A DNA stretch of 64,000 bases from Halichondria panicea. Lineage: Eukaryota > Porifera > Demospongiae > Suberitida > Halichondriidae. Shown here piece after piece: positions 1-11,300 of the stretch (position 1 is its first letter; each line of letters starts with the position of its first letter). Both the position numbers and the translations under genes were made by a program. Location: positions 1,617,502 through 1,681,501 of the forward strand of contig NC_087393.1 in assembly GCF_963675165.1 (NCBI RefSeq), given 5' to 3'. The notes below the pieces were generated by a model. It was not told the DNA's origin. It ran no database searches and saw only the letters and a list, made by a program, of their open reading frames with translations.

Positions 1-2291
1 CCAGTATTTTCTTCAAACAGGTTATCTGTGACGATGCTGAAACAGTCGTCTTCACTCTTGCTCCTCATATCGTTCCAACCACCAAGCAAGTATGCCTTAC
101 CGTGTAAGCAAGTTACTCTTAGAGCTGCTCTAGCTGCGGGCAATGATTTAACCTCCACCCAATCCTGGCTGCCTTTACGATATACTTCAACGAGACTGCT
201 GCTTATTTCTTGGTCGGTAGACTCATCAAGAACCCTTCCTCCACAAGCCGCTATACAAGTACTGCTCTCATCCTCTGATTGGCTGATGGCACACACTCTT
301 GCACGAGGGACGGACAAGTTAGGGATCTCGTTTTCACTCCATTTTGCGGTGCCGCTGAGATTATTTTCAAGAACGTACGTTTTGTTCGACAACGTTTTGT
401 CTTCGTGATTTCGGCCTCCAATGACCGCCAGTTTTCCACAGATATTTCCCAGCCCAAAATGTATCAATGGACAATCTGGATCGACTTTTCTAATGGAGGA
501 ATCGCTGCTAGTAACGCTCGTGTCGAGTTCAAATATTGCTTTTTGTTCAGCTTGATTGGTATGATCTGTGTTCCCACCTCCAAAGTAGAGCTTTGACCCG
601 ATTATAATGTATTGTGGTGCTGTCATTGTTGTACTTGCTCCTTGTGGCACGGGCTCCCAAGTCAGCATGGATTGTGCGTGGAGCAAATGAAACTGTAATT
701 TAAATGTAACTGTGTAAATAATTATTGTGTTCATTGACATTAAATTTGTGTACCTTACATCGGTTAATTTTTGTGGGTAAGCTGACCTCATGAAAATCAC
801 CCCGTTCGAGGTAAACTGATTTTTTTTACATGTACTTCACGACAATTATCTGCTATATGCATGGGGTACCATGTACGTACATATACATGTGCACTGTGTA
901 CTGTACATCTGATTGACCATGTGCTGGTGACCAGCATTGACCACACAGGATATGGGGTTTTCAAATGACCTTTCACTTTGATAAGGGCTAACCATAATTA
1001 ACTATAGTTGTACAAACATACTCACCTCGTGCCCTGCACTCAGCTGTTGCCACGCTATATTTCTCTCACGCTCAGCTTGGTCCTTTCGATCCTCTGCTTG
1101 TTGTGCAATTCTCTTTAAATTAGACTCTGTCTGGTCTAGTGTCTGCTTTATCTGCTCTGTTTTCTTTCTTTCTACCTCGATCTCTCTTTCTTTTTGTGCT
1201 ATCAGTTCGTTCTTGATTTGAATCTCGTTAGATCTGATATCAACTGACGTCTCCAGCTCTTGAACATTTTGTATCAGCCTCTCACTTTTTGTCTCTTGCT
1301 CTTCTTTCCCCCGAGTGATGTCCTCTATCTGTGTCGTCAATCGTCTAATCTCACAATCTTTCGTGCGATCGTTTTTGATTCGGCAAAGTCTATGTTCCAA
1401 GTCTTTTCTTTGTTCAATCATTCTCATTCGACTGCCATGATATATTGGAACATTTGCTTTTTCATCTCTGATTAGCTCTAAGACCTGTACTGCATCTGGT
1501 CTACTCGACGGCTTGCTAAGACATTTTATCACCATGTCCTCAACTGCAGGATTCTCAGACTTGATCTTTTCAGTATATTTGCTCCACTTTGGGTCAATTT
1601 TTGATTGAGTATCGCTTGGGTAATCGTAATTCGTTTCCGGCCAATCTCCGTAGAAGATGTGTACCATAAGAACACCAAAAGAAAATATATCTAGGTCTGT
1701 GCCATAAAGGGAACTTTCTGTTCTTGATTCTGGCGGCATGAAAACCGCTGTTCCCGGCACTTGGGTCATGCGATCTTGAGTGTTTTCAATATCTAGCATC
1801 TTTGCAACTCCAAGATCACATAATTTTGCATTCATATTGTCGTCTAAAAGAACATTATTGGCAGACAGATCACGATGGATTATATTCTGACTGTGCAAGA
1901 AACAAATTCCAAGTGCAACATTTTCCAAAATACTGAATGATATTTCTTCTGGCAATGACTTGTACTGCTGTATGGCAGCTGATAGTGTAGTCGGCAGATA
2001 CTCCATTACAATAGTAAGAGAATCACTACCAACTGGTCTGTGTACTCCAATGAACTGTACTATGCAAGGGTGACGCATTTTCATCAGCTTTTCGCACTCT
2101 TCCGTCAGTTTTTTGGTGTAGACACTAGGCTTCAAATAGTCTCGAATCTTCTTTCCAGCAAACCGCATTCCATTCCAAATCAGCTCGTAGACCACCCCAT
2201 ACGCGCCACCTGCTATTTCCTTGCCAATAGTTGCGCCTGGTAGCTCATATTTTTTAAGTGGGTGTTCTATAGCTTCAGAGAAAGTAGCCAT
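1..2291 (-). CDS. Protein kinase - coiled coil - Kelch-repeat protein (3' partial)
   Basis: Likely a cytoplasmic signalling kinase. Coding exons are 1026-2291 and 692 to beyond base 1, joined in phase 0 at a GTGAG donor (1025) and a TTACAG acceptor (693). Residues about 23-275 are a protein kinase domain: glycine-rich loop GGAYGVV (28-34), FAGKK lysine (47/48), HRDLSANN catalytic loop (139-146), DLG in place of DFG (159-161) and PPE in place of APE (186-188). Residues about 290-415 are rich in E, K, Q and R and look like a coiled coil. The second exon, which lacks its own start, reads as Kelch beta-propeller blades (LYFGGGN, LAVIGGRN, IAACGG, AYLLGGW). The ATG at 2291 gives a normal N terminus. 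Catalytic Lys, HRD and metal-binding Asp are present, so it is probably active despite the variant DLG. The C terminus lies outside the window. Kinase family assignment is not certain. Confidence 0.85.
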
Positions 2292-3317
2292 GATTGATCT
2301 CCTTTTGTTCTATGACATTAATTATAATAATGACATAATGTCTGACTCTCATTGTTAGCAGGAAGTTATTTAGCCACATTCTAATTATTATCTGTTGTTA
2401 AGCTTGTGAACTGCATTGCGATTTAGCTGCTTTATGATTGGCATTTAGGTGCAGCGCACTAAATTCGTTTTTAACTCGCATTACTCTTCTACTCAGCTTC
2501 TTTGCTAGCATTTCATGATCATCATGATAGAGGGTAAGGAATACAAGGGGTAAAAAACTATGTCATGGACAATGCGACTGAAATTTAACTAAACAGTTTG
2601 GTATGCCCCAACTATATAATCTGCATTATTTACAGAGAATCATCGGATACCCTTAGGCTATAGTTGCAGCAAATGAATGTATATATAACCCTATATACCA
2701 TTAGAGTATCAAGTTCCAACAACTGAAGGAGAAGTATATATATAGTGCTGCAGGATCACACTGAACCATACCAATATCATGATCAACCAATAACACAACT
2801 CGGCAGAATTTTCGATGAACTCGTCTACAAACTACATGCATGCACCCTCGACTTTATGTTTTCATTCGTGACATTTTGTTCTCATGCAAGACATTTTATT
2901 CATCTTCATTCATCCAAGGACGTGATTTTCACAGTATAATTAATTATGCTTGATTTAATCAAGCATAATATTAATTATTTTCCCTTCTAGCCCGGAGGCT
3001 AGACTACATGCATGTATAGACTATGACAAAAAGATATCTTTTTGTTACTGCATGTAATTAATTATTTCTTGCAACAATTATAATCTCAGTCAAAGTAAGC
3101 TAGTGAGAACAAACACAATAAGAACAACATCAGTGAGAAAATGAGTACAATGGAGTTATAGTTGGGAAAGTGCCAATAAACATGGAATGAAGTGTAGTCA
3201 TGTATTCAGCCTGAGGACAGAACAGAAACAGAAAAGATAAGTCAGCAGCGTCAGGTTAGAATCATGGCATAAAAAACAGCATGGAATGAGATGTTCAAAG
3301 GATCGAAGTTTTTAGTA
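2292..3317. other. Intergenic spacer between two minus-strand genes
   Basis: Lies between the start of the kinase-Kelch gene and the stop of DXO. It presumably carries the kinase promoter and the DXO 3' UTR. I see only AT-rich DNA, a short palindrome around 2946-2967 built on GCTTGATTTAATCAAGC, and no supportable exon. Confidence 0.5.
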
Positions 3318-6300
3318 CTAGTCCTCGGGAGGTGGTTGTTTGTCGAGGTACCATCTCGGTAGGAAGACGTGCTCACTATCGGGAGGACACTTGGTGGCCG
3401 TGACGGAGGTGTAGGGTGCTCTCCACTCAACTAGGTACACCACACTGTGTGTGTGTGTGTTGTGTGCGTGTGGGAGGGGGAGTAAAGATACAAGGTATTG
3501 TACGTGAAGTACGTCATGCCGAAAGCACAGTCAAAATTATACAAAGATCGAAAACAGTTCAGCTACTTTAAAAACTAGTCATGCATGTGTATTACGCTGC
3601 ACACAGTAACTATTCCTTTATATAGTTATAGGTCAAAGTGGAGATAGATACCGTATAGCGGGTTATTTTTGCTGGTGCAATTTTACGTGCATTGCAGAGC
3701 ATCATCCGAATATTAAAACTGTTCTGCCAATAGAACCTACAGCACTATTCTGAGCTGTATGAATATTTAGAATACGAAATATTGAATTGGGTAGTTCATA
3801 CGAAAGTTTTGACACCCACTATACGGTAAAATGTATAAACAGGGAGACCTGTAGGGTGACTGTATTCTATGAACAGGGAGACCTGTAGGGTGATGAGTGG
3901 TTTTTACAGCACCTTCTCAAGATTCCCTAAGGCAGTGCATAGGCATACCTGGGGTCATCGATGGTAACAGTCTTTCTGATCCAGGTGAGCAGCTCGTCTA
4001 GGAAGTTCATACACACAGCAGGTTGCCACATTGTCAGGTCATTCTGTACAGGATGTGTGTGCGCGCGTGTGTGTGAGTACTGAACATTAGCTGCAAGCCA
4101 TACACATCTATATACATGTAACTATATTCTACACACAAGCATTCAATCCAGCACAGCTTTCTTGAGCAAAACTCATTACAAGGATGAAAGTAGGTAGCAA
4201 GCATGGCAATGAGTAGCTGTGCATGTGCATGTACTTCAACTCTTAAAATCCATATCCATATATCACTTACTTCTAAGCTACGTACATAACACAATAAAAA
4301 AAAACAACTTGCCTTTCACCATCTTGCTGCCCCGTTTTACGTGCAGTAGGCCTAGGACCCTCAGAAAAAGTGACAATTAAAAATGAATGCACTTACAAGG
4401 ACAGTGCGTCTTTTTACTTACACAAAATATAAATATAATGGTGAAAAAGAAAGGACATATTTTAATTTCTCCCACAGTGCCCTTTACTCGCAAGTCTCCC
4501 TGTAGCACCCCCCTCCCTACCTGAGTCTCCCTGGGAATCTCAGATGTCCTGAAGGTCTGCATGGAGCGTACGATGCCCTCATCGTCCCTGAACCCACATA
4601 TGATCCTCGGGATACCCACCAGGAAAGACTGGGCCCACCACTTCATCAGCTTGTGCCTGTACGGGGGGAGTACATGCATGTCAAATATTACATAATTATA
4701 GCCATACATGTACATCAAAATAATTAGTGGTGGGCCCAGTTTTTCCTGGTGGGTATCCCGAGGATCATATGTGGGTTCAGGGATGATGAGGGCATCAATA
4801 AACGTCAAATGCTACTCCTCATACATCAAAATTATTAACTACATGCAATCATTATCACTTTTCAACTATCAATCTATGTGTATAAGCAAATCGAGGTACC
4901 GATATCATAGTATAATGTGAAGCTCCTCTACATTGTTGAACTTACTAGCCTCGATTCCAGGCCCGGAGTCGAGGCTAGGGACTTAATTAAAGTATCTACC
5001 ACGCAAATTGGAAGGAGAACAAACACACTACTGGAAATGTAAGCTCATGAAAGCAGTTCCAGGTGTACTGAACTGACCTCTTGAAGGAGGATTTGTTTCT
5101 ATCAGTGAGGATGACTCGACTGGTCTTGAATTCAATGTAGTTGCGAGGGATCTTATCTATGGATTGCTGCAAGGGGAGGAGGGGGGGAGAGGGATGAGGG
5201 GGAGGAAGGGGGGAGGGGAGGGGGAAGATGATAACAGTACAGTGTGCAGTACAGTACATACATGTACAGCTAAAATATGGACTGTTTATTATAATTCAAT
5301 CTCTTAAGTCTGCTAACCCACTCTGGTATCTGTGGACTCATTGCTAAGTTAGTGTGTAATGTTAGTAGAGTGAGATATTAGGGGATTCACATTCAAGTAC
5401 ATATACAGTGTACACGTACAGTACTTTAGTTCAAAGTCCAATACTATACCACACCCCCCAATTTTCTCTGACAAGTACTCTACACTGTACGAGCTACATG
5501 TGCATGTACATACACAAATGGGGCTACATAAATTAGAGCCCCCTGCTCACATGATCGGCGGCATCCACCTCAGCGGCCATGACGAGGGAGTGAGTGTTCA
5601 TACGTGTCCTCACGACAGTGCAGTAGCCACGGTTGGGATTGATCGTTCCAGGCTTTGTTACTGGCGTGGACGGGTTACTAGGCAACGGAGACGGCTTCAT
5701 AGGAGGGGGAGGATCTGTGGTGGTGGAAATTAATAGACAATTGACTACTGAAATAGACTGCACCTGTAAACAATTACAGATTTGCGTGATCAGAGGCCGC
5801 CGATAATGAATGTTTCATTTTGCTGGCAAAGGAGGGTACAGCTAGAGAGACCACTATTTGAGAGAGGCGTTTATTACTCGCACCCCAACAGATTCACTCT
5901 ACCCTAAATTTAGGTTGCATCATTTACTTGCACAAACTTGATCTCCGCCACAAGAAGCGTTTCTAGCGGCTACCGTAGATACAAAGTATCATGGCTGCAC
6001 GTGCGGAGATGATAGGGTCAAAGTTTACTGAGGCTATTACTTGAGAGCGGCTTCTATTGCACTGAAGAGAGGCTATTATTTGAGTAACCGGTTTTATAAG
6101 AGCGGCCTCTACTTCCAAGTATCTCTATTCTTGTGTAACATTTATCAAACCAACCCAAACCCTTTTAATTAATGTTGAGTTGAAAGAACTGTGATGAGCT
6201 AAGAAAATCTTGTTTACCTTTATTGGTGAGGTAGTCCTCGAACTTGAGTCCCCAATAACACATCAGCTCCATCCGTGGAGTTTGTTTGGCTGACGCTTCT

Positions 6301-7996
6301 TTTGCCTCCTCAGTTTCCACCTCACTCAGGTAGATAGTCCCTCGGTGACGTGTAGCGGCAAATTGCCATGGCTCTGTTTTGTTGTACGGGCTCACCATCA
6401 TCTTGGTGATCATTCCCCTCCATGTGACAAAGTTGGTGAGCAGGTCGTCAGGCCTTAGAGGAAAGATAAAGTCTATTAACATTATGACGTATATATTATG
6501 TACTTCTAATTGGTCTATAGCGTATGCATACAAGTCCCTGAATAATTATTATGAGGAAAGAGACAAGATGTGCTTATAATAGCATAGGTGATTAAGAGTG
6601 CATATAAGATTAGTAGCGAGTAACAAGCAATGGCAGGTCCTCTAAGTGCACGAGGCAAAGCCGAGTGATATTTACATTTTTATGAGTCTTTATTGTACTA
6701 GTAACTTACTATTGATTGCTAAACAGTTTTCGTTGCACTTATTGCGGCGGCATTATTCGAACACAACCCTCATGCAAAGTAATTTGTAGCTTGACAACCA
6801 ATTACAGCTTGACAACGTGCAATTACTATTGATACGCACTCATAGCTTTACTGTGCAAATTCCAGTGCAGTCGTAATAGCATAATCATAAAGTGCTGCTA
6901 TTATACTCGACTTGTATAGAGGAGTGAAGCCATTCCTCAAATACCAGTGACCATGCAAACTTTTAGTATGGTCTACATACATGCATCTACATGTGTAGCT
7001 TTGAGTCAAACTGTTACAAAGGTGATGACAATGTGAAAGCTTAGATAAGAGAGGGGATTCTTAAACTATAGTCTGCAGCCGATGATCTCTCCACACATGG
7101 AAGTGGTAGGTCAGGGAATAACCATTACATCGCTCATTATAGGGAGAGACATTAGTAAAGTGAGAGCTACAAATGGATCACAATCCAACCGCAAGTAGCG
7201 TTCAATCAATACTGAGTGTTACTAGGCCAGCCTTACAATGCAGTGCAACCTCTAATAAAGGAGAAGGGATACTGCATGCCTTAAATAAGGACAGTGTGCT
7301 TGTCCTCAACAAAAAATACATTGTGTAATAGTTTTCACTGACCCATGGGTGTACATACCATTAGTGCATAACATACACACTTCAACATACAGAGTATTAA
7401 GGTGGCACTATACAGACACATCAACATAGGTGGTACTGTACAGACACTTACCTGTCTTTAGGGGACACAGGAGATGCTTCTGCTTCTTCTCCATTCTTGC
7501 CCAAAATACCATTACCCAATGAATTCTGTCTTTTAGGGCCTTCTGTAGGGGATAGTGGTTGCTGGGGCCTGAAACAGTCGCCATAGGAACTGATCCATCT
7601 TAGAATGGGGTTGAGTTTATTTGATGGCACATTTTTGCTTGTGGAGGAAAATTGGGTGAATCCGATATTGAGGTCAAAGTTTGGTCTTGTGGGGTGGGCG
7701 GGGAGGACGTAGTAGCGTAGCTGTGAGCGGTCCAGTTGAGTTTTTCCTTCCTCGTCTAGACTGAAAGCACCCACCTCTACAGGGAGGCGATAAGTTGGGC
7801 AATTCTTGTAGAAATCATCCAAACTTGTGACAGGGAACTCTGCCTTGTCTTTAGTTATAGATCCACTTGAGGGAAAGGGTGGCTTAGAGGGTGGGACTAG
7901 TCTGGTTGAGTTAGAGGGATCTTGAACGTTTGGTCTTGGTCTCTTTGTAGAGGGGGGGAGGAGGTCGAATTTTGTGTTGTGATCCATAGCCAGCAT
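3318..7996 (-). CDS. DXO: Decapping and exoribonuclease DXO/Dom3Z/Rai1 family
   Basis: The family removes incomplete, NAD or triphosphate 5' caps and degrades the RNA 5'-3' (established for the family). Seven exons on the minus strand: 7452-7996, 6218-6453, 5551-5714, 5078-5166, 4521-4656, 3949-4043, 3318-3444. All phases agree, giving 463 aa (mammalian DXO is about 400). Family motifs follow in order: VGAFSLDEEG (75-84) and QLRYY (92-96), VTWRG (191-195), SEVET (225-229), KFE (Glu254), AEVDAAD (Glu309, Asp311), IEFKT (Glu327, Lys329), WWAQSF (Gln354) and a C-terminal VFLPRWY. These match the catalytic and metal-binding residues of the mammalian enzyme. The N terminus (1-60) is Pro/Ser-rich and low in conservation. 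Start is ATG at 7996; Met4 at 7987 is an alternative. A broken copy of exons 1-2 lies at 24890-26795. Confidence 0.92.
3651..3826. mobile_element. Short TIR MITE, CCGTATAGCGGG family, in last DXO intron
   Basis: Starts TA|CCGTATAGCGGGTTATTTTT and ends CCACTATACGG|TA, so short inverted ends are flanked by TA on both sides, as expected for Tc1/mariner-type insertion. 176 bp, no coding capacity. The same ends recur at 13607, 15004, 16469 and 19173. Confidence 0.65.
4726..4796. repeat. Inverted copy of DXO exon 5 in the preceding intron
   Basis: 71 bp that are the reverse complement of 4572-4642 (inside DXO exon 5) with two mismatches. It lies in the intron just upstream of that exon in transcript order. 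The unspliced transcript could fold into a 71-bp stem spanning the exon 5 acceptor site. Confidence 0.85.
5171..5225. repeat. Polypurine, G-run tract next to a DXO acceptor
   Basis: The plus strand is almost pure A/G with several runs of 3-7 G. In the transcript (minus strand) it is an extended polypyrimidine tract directly before the exon 4 acceptor at 5167. It could form a G-quadruplex in DNA. Confidence 0.6.
5785..6115. mobile_element. Degenerate TIR element in DXO intron 2
   Basis: Contains gatcagaggccgc near its left end and gagcggcctctactt near its right end, plus internal words (atgtttcattttgctgg, ctatttgagagag) shared with the intact TA-flanked element at 62456-62866. It is an older, decayed member of that family. 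A fragment also accompanies the DXO pseudogene near 24890-24960. Confidence 0.5.
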
Positions 7997-8342
7997 TCAG
8001 TGGAAAAACGCAGTTGATATAAGAGCTTTATAGCACGTATCTTCAGCTTTCTAAATGGAAGGGCCGCACTGTACTGTATATACAGTGTACTTAGCTGTAT
8101 GGGGATCTATGATAGAGCTTTGATTGTAGATAGGAGACCTTGTTTTCCAATTAAAGGGCAGCAAGTTGTTTAGAGTTGAGCCACGCCCATTTTTTTGCTT
8201 TTCTAATTGTGGTTGCTGCATTCAACTATAAATTACTGTATCTATGCTGCATTGAATCAGTTTTGCAGAGCTAGCAGCAAACACACAAGTACAACTGCAC
8301 AGTCTCGACTTGATATCTTAGCGTCAGATTTAATTTTCAGGC
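7997..8342. other. Spacer upstream of DXO
   Basis: Probably holds the DXO promoter and, on the other side, the promoter of the tentative plus-strand gene starting near 8343. No TATA box or other motif can be assigned confidently. Confidence 0.35.
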
Positions 8343-11300
8343 ATGAGCTCCTCTAAGGTGAGTAGATCTAGTTGATCTGGTTACATGTTTGCATGGACTG
8401 CACTGCACTGGTAATACAATATTAAATGCAAACTCAAAAATCTATGAGGGGTGAATAGTGCCAAAATGTGTATTTATATTGGAGGCGACGGTGTTTAGTT
8501 GTGATGATGGCTTAGCTTTGAAGTGTGGCGGAGGCTCTTAGTCTCGAATATGCGGTCGTGAATAAGATGAGGTTGGAAGATCATTGGAGGCTATCTGGCT
8601 GTGCTTAGCCTTGAGACCATGAGCTCGAGCAGCCTGATTATTAAGGTTAATTAGTACTAGAGCCAGCAACTTCCTGGTCTAGTATAAATTTGACCACCGT
8701 GACTTATTCACGGCCACAGTAACATATTCGAGGCTAAGCCGTAGTTGGGCGGAGTCCAACCAACGCTGCGCTCTGGGTTGGGTATCAGTACCAGAGGAGT
8801 AGGAAGATGTTTTTGTAAGGGGGTGCTTTACAAATCTGGGGGTCCGGGGGCTTGCCCCAGGAAAATTTTGGCACTCTACATTCCCGGAGATTAATTCTGA
8901 GCAAATTTGGTATAAAATTATCAGTATCAAAATTTTTATGCTATATACTTTAAATCTATAGAATCTGTTAAGTGGGTATGAATATACAATAAAAAAGATT
9001 GCATTGCATGTGTCATTGTACTTCGGAGGAACGTTTCAATCTTCGCAGTGAAGAAAACGAACGTTTTAACTACAGCATGTCTATTTTAGGATCCAATTAC
9101 ACTTGATCTATAGTCTAGCTACCCTCTTTAGTAGCTGTTCATGGCTACCATTAATGTCAAAAATGAGAGGAGACTTGCGCTTGTTGCAGATTCGCAATGT
9201 GCTTGCTCTTTATAAGAGATATCTACGATGTGGTTCATCTAGCTGACCTTTGTACTAGTATAGCTAGCTTAGTAACTAATAGCAGCTGGACTTCTAGCTA
9301 GCTGCTCTGAACTTCATGGAGCAAGTAGGTAAGGTAGCTTGAGATAAGGGGGTGCTCCAGCACCCTGAGCACCCGTGCTTCCTACGCCACTGAGTACACG
9401 TAGCAGTTTTGGTACTTGAGACAGAGTATGAATATTGTTTAATCTTAAGTGGCTGACAACCGCATGGCTCAGGGGTGGGATATAAAGAAATCAATTAACT
9501 ATTTGGATGGCTATTCTAGCTGACTGGATCTAGCTATATAGTTGTTTTGGAATTCAAGAATGACCTCAGACTCTTAGAGAAAGTAGAAGAATACTGTAGC
9601 CTGTAATACAAGATTTAGTACAGGTAGAAATAAACTTTTTCATAATAGTTAGACATCTAGCACAAGGAGAGGTACAGCCAGCTATAAGACTACCCCAAGG
9701 CTTCTGGAGAAGCTTTTCGAAGACCAAAGAAGGCATACATAACACAGGTTTTGTCGAAACTAATGATCTAATCTTATTGATAGCACAACAAAACTTAAAA
9801 CAAAGACAAGTCCTTTTAATTAATTAATACAAATATACTACTGTTCAAGCTTCATTCATAGATGCTAAGATAGACTATGCTTCTTTTCTAGTAGCCTAGA
9901 TATCCAGCAGGAGCTGTTTCTGCATTCTCCAGAGAAATACAGTGTCCCAGCTCGCCTTGTCAGCTAAATTGAGCTGTAAGGTTTCCCACTTGAACGCAGC
10001 AATCTGATTGGGCTGCAAATTTCTTGCAGTTGGAACAAAACTGCTACGTGTACTGATACCCAACCATGAGCGAAGCGTTGGTTGGACTCTGCCCAACTAG
10101 CTAAGCCGCCGCCACAACACCACCTCGAAGGTAAGCCGCCGTCACTGTATTAAACACCGCCGCCACCAACTAAACATCATTTTGGCACTTATTCGCCTCT
10201 CATAGAAATCAGCAGAAAATGTTAATGCTGAGATAGCATTATTTTGCACAATCGTGAAAACGTAGCTGTAAACTCGTCCTTATAGAGCTTTTTAAAGCTT
10301 GTCACGAGCTAGAGACGCAGTTAGCAAAGTTCACCCAGTGTAGCAGGATTGACTCGTAGAGCATACATGCATGTGGATGCATAGCAATCGAAACCTCTCA
10401 ACTAAAACCACCTCTCAGCTAAAATGCCCAAAAGGCTCTTCACCAATGCTGTCCATTTTACGAAGGTTCAACTGCATATTAGTCAATAGATCGTAATACA
10501 GTACAGTTATGTGTTTTAAGATAATAACTGCCTTGGCATCACAGAATTTTCAGGAACGGCTGGCATTTTGAGCTGGTCCTTAGTGTAAGTACTTATACAC
10601 ATAATACTTTCTTAACTATTTGTGGTGCCTTGGAATTCCTGTGGGTATGGTTTCTATAATGCAGCAAATGGTTACAAGGCAACAAAATAGTATATTATGT
10701 GTACAGCTCAAAATAGTGACATAGAACCTATTATTGCGCCTACTAATTAATTTTTTTCATAAATACGTAACATCTGAATATTTCCACCGTACAAAAATAA
10801 CCCGCTATCGATATATATATATAATTATACTGTAACTATCATGTATTCCTAGCTGTTACTATCTCCAATATCATGCATAGCAGTTAGTGTAATCATGCAT
10901 GCATGCTTGGATTTCCCATGTGAAGTCAGTCCCATGACACAACTGCAAGAATGCATATACCTTATTTATTAGGCTCACTATACTTGTAGAGTGAAACTAC
11001 TATGTTGATTCTTTGCTAAATAAACTATGATCATGCCATGCTATGTTAATGGTATGACATGCATGCACTATACCCGTGCAGAGTGCTTAATTAGCTATAA
11101 TTGTGTCCATGCATGCACAATAACTGTATATTACGGCCTAGAATGCCTGTCCCAAACCTACCGTACCGCATTGTGTTCTCCCCGAACCCCAGCTATAGTG
11201 TACTTGAAATTTCAAATAAAGTGGCCATGACAGACTATAGCAGATAGATTATGTAGATGCAAATTTAAGCATTATTTGGCATTCATGCATGCACAATTCA

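Noticed and set aside
28-596. Plus-strand frames of 126 and 105 codons
   Set aside because: Antisense shadows of the Kelch exon, which shows clear beta-propeller blade motifs on the minus strand.
4377-4808. 143-codon minus-strand frame over DXO exon 5
   Set aside because: Only 4521-4656 is coding, in a different frame and bounded by clear splice sites; the rest is intron plus the inverted exon copy.
8679-8930. Open frame spanning the left end of the 8792-9392 MITE, repeated at 34976-35197
   Set aside because: Repetition follows the mobile element copy and not a gene; no domain or splice context.
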